Assembly (NCBI GenBank): GCA_013203015.1
Contig: JABMPO010000325.1
Location: forward strand, 1 to 9,675
Reading direction: 5' to 3'
DNA length: 9,675 nucleotides
Origin: Fidelibacterota bacterium
GTDB taxonomy: Bacteria; Fidelibacterota; Marinisomatia; Marinisomatales; TCS56
Notes under the pieces: generated by a model
What the model was told of the DNA's origin: nothing
Seen by the model: the letters and a program-made list of their open reading frames with translations, nothing else
The model's database searches: none
Translations under genes and position numbers: made by a program
Part shown: positions 6,380-9,675 of the stretch, piece after piece
Position numbering within the stretch: position 1 is the stretch's first letter
How the letters are laid out: the number at the start of each line of letters is the position of its first letter

Positions 6380-6799
6380 CTATCCAACAATGATTTCGCC
6401 CGCTGTGGGGGATGGGAGAGTTCCTTTTGTCAGCCAAATCAGCGCTTCATCGTATTCTTTGAATACCATCGTGGTATTGGAAGTTTTGAACTCTAAAGTC
6501 TGGGCATACATTCTTGACATTCCATAAATGAAATCTTGACCAGCGGCGATAGCTGTTTTTTTATTATTATCCTTTCCCCAGGTACCAGCGACGAATTCCG
6601 ACAATGTTTGAATTTGCTCAGCTGTAAAGGAAGATAGATCAGCTTCCCTAATATCCCAGAGGGAATTAGGCAGGTTGACTAATTCTGGATCACTGTAAAT
6701 TTCCTTCAATTTCTTTAATATATCCTTTAAGGTAAATATACCGGTAATGGTCGAAATTCTTATCTGATTAGCTTTATCAATTTTTATTATAATATTCAT
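6380..6799 (-). CDS. SpoIIAA/STAS-like domain protein
   Basis: The 139-residue cytoplasmic protein has the alternating strand-helix layout of the SpoIIAA-like/STAS fold. It opens with IIIKIDKANQIRISTITGIFT, then helix LKDILKKLKEIYSD, strand NSLWDIREADLS, a long helix EQIQTLSEFVAGTW, strand KKTAIAAGQDF, helix MSRMYAQTLEF, and the closing TTMVFKEYDEALIWLTKG, where an FxxxxEALxWL ending is typical of this group. Members are often annotated as hypothetical or STAS/SpoIIAA-like proteins. The serine phosphorylated in true anti-anti-sigma factors is not evident. The ATG at 6799 has only a weak Shine-Dalgarno (GGAT). No kinase or sigma-factor partner lies nearby. Confidence 0.65.
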   Translation of the reverse strand: MNIIIKIDKANQIRISTITGIFTLKDILKKLKEIYSDPELVNLPNSLWDIREADLSSFTAEQIQTLSEFVAGTWGKDNNKKTAIAAGQDFIYGMSRMYAQTLEFKTSNTTMVFKEYDEALIWLTKGTLPSPTAGEIIVG

Positions 6800-6844
6800 A
6801 GCAAATCCATTGCTGATTATTCATCCTTGAATCGGTAAGTAACA

Positions 6845-7016
6845 TCCAAAATTCTAAAGATTGATCTTCCTCTGGAAACAATTTATGTTAGATAGCAGTA
6901 GCGAGTAGTTCTCATGATCGGTTATTATAGTTAAGTTTACGATACTGCCGAGCAAATTGCAACTGCTGTATCTGATAACCAGCAAGGTGTGGGAGTACGG
7001 CGTGCAGTGCATCTAT
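6845..7016 (+). repeat. Dispersed intergenic repeat, copy 6 (degenerate A, possible B remnant)
   Basis: The recognisable parts are TTCCTCTGGAAACA, AGCAGTAGCGAGTAGTTCTCA, ATCGGTTATTATAG and TTAAGTTTACGATACTGCC in the same order as block A. The CCACA/TGTGG stem is lost. The rest, up to the amidohydrolase stop codon, includes GTGCAGTGCATC, which resembles the block B hairpin centre of copy 2. It is the oldest-looking copy and lies about 45 bp upstream of the STAS-like gene. Confidence 0.65.
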
Positions 7017-7019
7017 CAA

Positions 7020-8228
7020 TTAAAATACAGTATGAATTATTGTACCTTTATGAATTACCATTTGAATTACTGTAAGAGCTTCGATGTCATCAAGGGGGTT
7101 GTTTTCAACAACAATTATATCTGCATATTTCCCTTTTTCTAGTGTTCCAAATTTTTCTTCAAGATTGCAGACATAAGCTGCATTTTTAGTCCCGGCAACA
7201 ATAATTTGCGAAGAAGACATTCCGGCTTCTGCCATTAATCTGATTTCACTGATTGGCATACCTAGATCAAATTCAGTAATATATCCGCCATAATCAGTGC
7301 CAATTGCCACTTTACCGCCAGCACTGACAAAACGGCGCAAATTACTAATTGCTATATCATCCCAATTAATAGAATACATTTGACTTACCCCATTCCATAA
7401 TTCAAGTGTAGGAACCCAATAAATATCATTTTCAATCATCTGCGATATTAGACTATCGGGCAATATGTCAACAATCATATGGTCAACATCGTCAACGCCC
7501 GCCTCGATTGCCAAAATAAGGTGTGTCGACCGACTAATATGGGCTGAAACAGGGACTCCATTTTCATGAGCAGTGTTAACGATGGCTGTAATTTCTTCCA
7601 GCGACAACATGGGCCAGGTCCGGCCCTGTAAATTATCTTCGATTGCGATTTTTATTAAATCAGCCCCGGAATCGATTAGTTGCTGTACTTTGAACCGCGC
7701 GTCCTCCACCGAGGCGACTCCAAAATTACCATATCCTCCGATCGTGGTGACCAGAGGACCGGCAGCTACCATACGGGCATTATATAAATCTGTGTTTAAA
7801 GCATTTCGGTCTAAAAATAATTGTTCATGAGAATTTGTTCCGATATAACCAAGGTCCCGAACTGTCGTTACGCCAGCCTTTGCCCAGGCTTTAAGATCAC
7901 TCTCATTCAAATCACTGTGAACATGCGTGTTAAAAAAACCAGGTAGAATCGTTCCACCGTCAAGATTAATAATTACCGCATGATCTGGTATCTCTATTTC
8001 AGAATTTTGTCCAATTTCTTCAATACATCCTGCTTGAATAATTAATGCAGCATTTAATACTGGCACCGAACCAGTACCATCAATCAGAGTTCCATTGATT
8101 AGCGCGAAAACTTCATTCTGTTCTAATTGGGTATCGTCAACATTGGAGCACCCGGTTAAAGATATATAAATAACGATATTTATCAGAAGAATGACTATAC
8201 TAGTGGACTTGCTTTTATTTTTTAACAT
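7020..8228 (-). CDS. Lipoprotein metal-dependent amidohydrolase
   Basis: A 402-residue amidohydrolase-superfamily enzyme. Start at ATG 8228 gives a classical lipoprotein signal (MLKNKSKSTSIVILL...) ending in LTGC with lipidated C27, so it is probably membrane-anchored in the envelope. An ATG at 8255 is rejected because it lies within an intergenic hairpin. Metal-ligand motifs are present in order: NTHVHSD (H102, H104), DLIKIA (K193, the position often carboxylated), VSAHIS (H230), DVDHMI (H250) and AIGTDYGG (D312). The C-terminal GTLEKGKYADIIVV is typical of imidazolonepropionase/prolidase-like amidohydrolases, which hydrolyse C-N bonds in cyclic amides or dipeptides. The exact substrate is unknown. 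It follows the exported isochorismatase-like gene by 47 bp and is probably co-transcribed with it, attenuated by the hairpin between them. Confidence 0.9.
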   Translation of the reverse strand: MLKNKSKSTSIVILLINIVIYISLTGCSNVDDTQLEQNEVFALINGTLIDGTGSVPVLNAALIIQAGCIEEIGQNSEIEIPDHAVIINLDGGTILPGFFNTHVHSDLNESDLKAWAKAGVTTVRDLGYIGTNSHEQLFLDRNALNTDLYNARMVAAGPLVTTIGGYGNFGVASVEDARFKVQQLIDSGADLIKIAIEDNLQGRTWPMLSLEEITAIVNTAHENGVPVSAHISRSTHLILAIEAGVDDVDHMIVDILPDSLISQMIENDIYWVPTLELWNGVSQMYSINWDDIAISNLRRFVSAGGKVAIGTDYGGYITEFDLGMPISEIRLMAEAGMSSSQIIVAGTKNAAYVCNLEEKFGTLEKGKYADIIVVENNPLDDIEALTVIQMVIHKGTIIHTVF

Positions 8229-8245
8229 TAAAGATTCCAAGGTAA

Positions 8246-8269
8246 AGCCAGGCATTGGTGTGCCTGGCT
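8246..8269 (-). terminator. Hairpin between isochorismatase-like and amidohydrolase genes
   Basis: AGCCAGGCA (8246-8254) and TGCCTGGCT (8261-8269) form perfect 9-bp arms with a 6-nt loop. On the minus strand only CTTTACC follows, so the U-tract is weak. It may attenuate read-through or protect the upstream transcript end, and it makes the upstream ATG at 8255 an unlikely start. Confidence 0.6.
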
Positions 8270-8275
8270 GATGAT

Positions 8276-8851
8276 TTAATTCATATTATTAATTAATAAT
8301 CGCAAGGCTGAGTAGGGCATAGCATCGAAAATTTCTTCAACAGATTTTGTGTAATTGACCTTGGGACTTAATAAGGCGTTTTTGATCATAAATGTTTCAT
8401 AATCCAGATCCTTGGCACCGTGGTAGGTTGCCAGCACACAGCCAGTAGCGCTGAGACCGCAGAGGAACAAGGTATTTACATCATTCTTTTTCAGGAATTT
8501 TTGTAGATCGGTCTTTTTGAACCCGTTGGCATAATTTTTTATCACCATGGGATCATCCGGCAGCATTGGTACCTTTTCAGTGAATTCGAATTCTTCAGTC
8601 CCCTGGGGAGGACCGTAATCAGGATCGGTGTTGTAAACACGAATTATCGGTAGACCGGCATCGCGGAATATTTTGATGCTGGCATTGATATATTGAAATA
8701 CCCGGTCCTGATCCTCTTGCGACATCCAATCCAAATAGACATTTTGGATATCGATCACTAAGAGGGCTGGTTTCATCGGTTCAGCCTTATCAGCGGCTGA
8801 TGTGACCCCAATTGTAAATAACAGGATCAATATTATGGAAAGATTACGCAT
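8276..8851 (-). CDS. Exported isochorismatase-family cysteine hydrolase
   Basis: The 191-residue protein starts with a signal peptide (MRNLSIILILLFTIGVTSAA), probably cleaved near residue 20, so it acts outside the cytoplasm, which is uncommon for the family. The triad can be read directly: D34 in LLVIDIQN, K105 in MVIKNYANGF, and nucleophile C138 in GLSATGCV, where the residues before the cysteine form the usual cis-peptide segment. The family hydrolyses amides such as nicotinamide or N-carbamoyl compounds, or the vinyl ether of isochorismate; the substrate cannot be chosen here. ATG at 8851 has AGGAG 6 nt upstream. The next gene encodes a lipoprotein amidohydrolase, so the pair may act in succession on an envelope amide substrate. 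A 16-bp palindrome lies about 70 bp upstream. Confidence 0.92.
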   Translation of the reverse strand: MRNLSIILILLFTIGVTSAADKAEPMKPALLVIDIQNVYLDWMSQEDQDRVFQYINASIKIFRDAGLPIIRVYNTDPDYGPPQGTEEFEFTEKVPMLPDDPMVIKNYANGFKKTDLQKFLKKNDVNTLFLCGLSATGCVLATYHGAKDLDYETFMIKNALLSPKVNYTKSVEEIFDAMPYSALRLLINNMN

Positions 8852-8919
8852 TTTTTCTCCTTGTCTGGTTATTACGCTTATCAGCGCTAAGACGAATTTG
8901 GAAAATCGCTTAACGCTGG

Positions 8920-8935
8920 TTGTCTAATCAGACAA
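8920..8935. promoter_or_regulatory. Candidate operator palindrome upstream of the hydrolase pair
   Basis: TTGTCTAATCAGACAA has perfect 6-bp arms (8920-8925 and 8930-8935) around a 4-nt centre. It lies about 70 bp before the isochorismatase-like start, between the upstream terminator and the gene, where an operator would be expected. The form recalls GntR-type sites, but no regulator is encoded in the window. Confidence 0.45.
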
Positions 8936-8943
8936 ATCTTATT

Positions 8944-8975
8944 AAAAAAAGATGCCCGGCATTTCAGCCGGGCAT
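8944..8975 (-). terminator. Intrinsic terminator of the acyltransferase gene
   Basis: On the minus strand ATGCCCGGC (complement of 8967-8975) pairs with GCCGGGCAT (complement of 8952-8960) around a 6-nt loop, and is followed by C and seven T residues (complement of 8944-8950). A GC-rich stem plus a T-tract is the classical Rho-independent form. It lies about 75 bp after the stop at 9048. Confidence 0.85.
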
Positions 8976-9009
8976 AATCAAACAAAACATAATGTGTAAT
9001 TAGGCTTTA

Positions 9010-9042
9010 ACCATCATGGACGCTTCAAGCGTCCGTTATGGT
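9010..9042. repeat. REP-like hairpin after the acyltransferase gene
   Basis: GGACGCT (9018-9024) and AGCGTCC (9028-9034) pair around a TCA loop, with outer arms ACCAT (9010-9014) and ATGGT (9038-9042). It ends 5 bp from the stop codon of the acyltransferase. Its TTCA-centred form is like the hairpins at 3944-4000, suggesting one REP-like class. It has no T-tract; the nearby terminator supplies that. Confidence 0.7.
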
Positions 9043-9047
9043 AGCCG

Positions 9048-9675
9048 TTAAATTTTGATGTAGATCTTCTTCCGGTCCAGCCAGTATAGAATTAACCACC
9101 ACATTAGAATGTGAGTCAACGCGAATAAAAATGAACCATTCAGATTACCAGCCAGTGGTACGAATACTGTTTTATAAAGATAGGTATAGGCATTTACCGT
9201 TTCTTCATTCAGTGTATATTTGATTCGCACGATTGTTTTAACCCACAGACCGGATGCAGCGAAAACAAAAATTGAATTAGATCCGAAAATGACGAATGGC
9301 CAGGCCAGTTTCTTAAAGCCCTTAATATCGATTAACCAGATTAACAATGTGAGCAGAAGGGTGGCCAGTCCGCCAGTGAATAAGACATAGGAGCTAGACC
9401 AGATCGGTTTATTAATCGGGAAATGCAAACCCCAGACCCAACCAACGGCAACCAGGGCGCCACCGACGATCAGCAGTCGTTTCAGGTTATCCTTTTGGTT
9501 CTTGGCCGATATGATCAGACTACCGATTTGATAACCCAGCATGGCCGTCACAATAGCCGGCAGGGTGCTGAAAAGCCCTTCCGGGTCAAAAGCCACCCGC
9601 TCACCGGCTGCGTCACGATAGCCGTGGTAAACATGATTATCACCAAGGATTGCCAGATCAAACTTGTTGGCAAAA
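9048..9675 (-). CDS. Partial HgsNAT/DUF5009-like transmembrane acyltransferase (C-terminal half)
   Basis: The frame is open to the right edge, giving at least 208 residues; the N-terminal half lies outside. The first visible residues (FANKFDLAILGDNHVYHG) join in frame to FDPEGLFSTLPAIVTAMLGY, the hallmark of bacterial homologues of heparan-alpha-glucosaminide N-acetyltransferase. A GTG at 9596 is therefore an internal codon, not the start. Further family features are FPINKPIWSSSYVLFTGGLA and WPFVIFGSNSIFVFAASG. About five hydrophobic helices are visible. Family members are inner-membrane proteins of about 350-400 residues thought to transfer acyl groups to sugars on the far side of the membrane; the catalytic histidine region would be upstream. 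The gene ends at 9048 in a basic tail (DRKKIYIKI), followed by a hairpin and an intrinsic terminator. Confidence 0.85.
   Translation of the reverse strand, partial: FANKFDLAILGDNHVYHGYRDAAGERVAFDPEGLFSTLPAIVTAMLGYQIGSLIISAKNQKDNLKRLLIVGGALVAVGWVWGLHFPINKPIWSSSYVLFTGGLATLLLTLLIWLIDIKGFKKLAWPFVIFGSNSIFVFAASGLWVKTIVRIKYTLNEETVNAYTYLYKTVFVPLAGNLNGSFLFALTHILMWWLILYWLDRKKIYIKI

Noticed and set aside
2401..6950. Integron cassette array with attC sites
   Set aside because: The one-gene-one-repeat layout fits, and part of block A (CGGTTATTGTG...GAGTTTA) superficially resembles the Vibrio repeat. But paired RYYYAAC and GTTRRRY core sites are not conserved among the copies, the copies do not fold end to end, and no integrase or attI is present in the window.
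6957..7142. Plus-strand ORF over the end of the amidohydrolase
   Set aside because: Low-complexity antisense shadow that overlaps the conserved C-terminal region of the amidohydrolase and the degenerate repeat copy 6.
8229..8255. Amidohydrolase start at ATG 8255, adding nine residues
   Set aside because: That ATG lies in the loop of the 8246-8269 hairpin, and the lipoprotein signal peptide begins naturally at the ATG at 8228, which has GGAA upstream.
9048..9596. Complete 182-residue protein starting at GTG 9596
   Set aside because: The frame is open upstream to the window edge and the upstream residues belong to the same family region, so the GTG is an internal valine.

Overview
The window comes from a bacterium, probably Gram-negative. 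It encodes a lipoprotein with an LTGC lipobox, two proteins with cleavable signal peptides, and a bacterial HgsNAT-like membrane acyltransferase. Composition is moderately AT-rich (hand counts around 40% GC in most genes). The gene set and the crowded intergenic palindromes would fit the FCB superphylum or a nearby candidate phylum, but there is no marker gene and the taxon cannot be fixed. Every protein-coding gene I can support lies on the minus strand, so transcription runs right to left. I see no rRNA, tRNA, CRISPR array, transposase or integrase.

Right part (9675 to 7020). The C-terminal half of an HgsNAT/DUF5009-like acyltransferase enters from the right edge and ends at 9048. It is followed by a hairpin and a clear intrinsic terminator (8944-8975). 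Next comes a two-gene unit of envelope hydrolases: an exported isochorismatase-like cysteine hydrolase and a lipoprotein amidohydrolase. They are separated by 47 bp holding a 9-bp-arm hairpin, with a 16-bp palindrome upstream of the unit.

Middle part (7020 to 2400). Five small or medium genes follow: a SpoIIAA/STAS-like protein, a secreted NTF2-like protein, two four-helix membrane proteins, and a GH43-like five-bladed propeller protein. They look functionally unrelated. Every gap from the amidohydrolase stop to the defence-type gene (six of six) carries a member of one dispersed repeat family, always in the same orientation. The family is modular (block A, block B, or both). Other gaps also hold a MITE-like palindrome (5487-5593) and REP-like hairpins. 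A short ORF with a strong ribosome binding site (2680-2814) looks like the decayed 5' end of a lost gene.

Left part (2310 to 1). An uninterrupted reading frame of 770 codons starts at 2310 and leaves the window at position 1 with no stop. It encodes a PD-(D/E)XK-type nuclease domain, a STAND-type P-loop NTPase, a helical region, and tandem 34-residue repeats about 90% identical at DNA level. This is the architecture of Avs-like (antiviral STAND) defence proteins and is the most interesting object here. It is AT-richer than its neighbours and lacks the Shine-Dalgarno sequence most of them have, which suggests a separately acquired gene.
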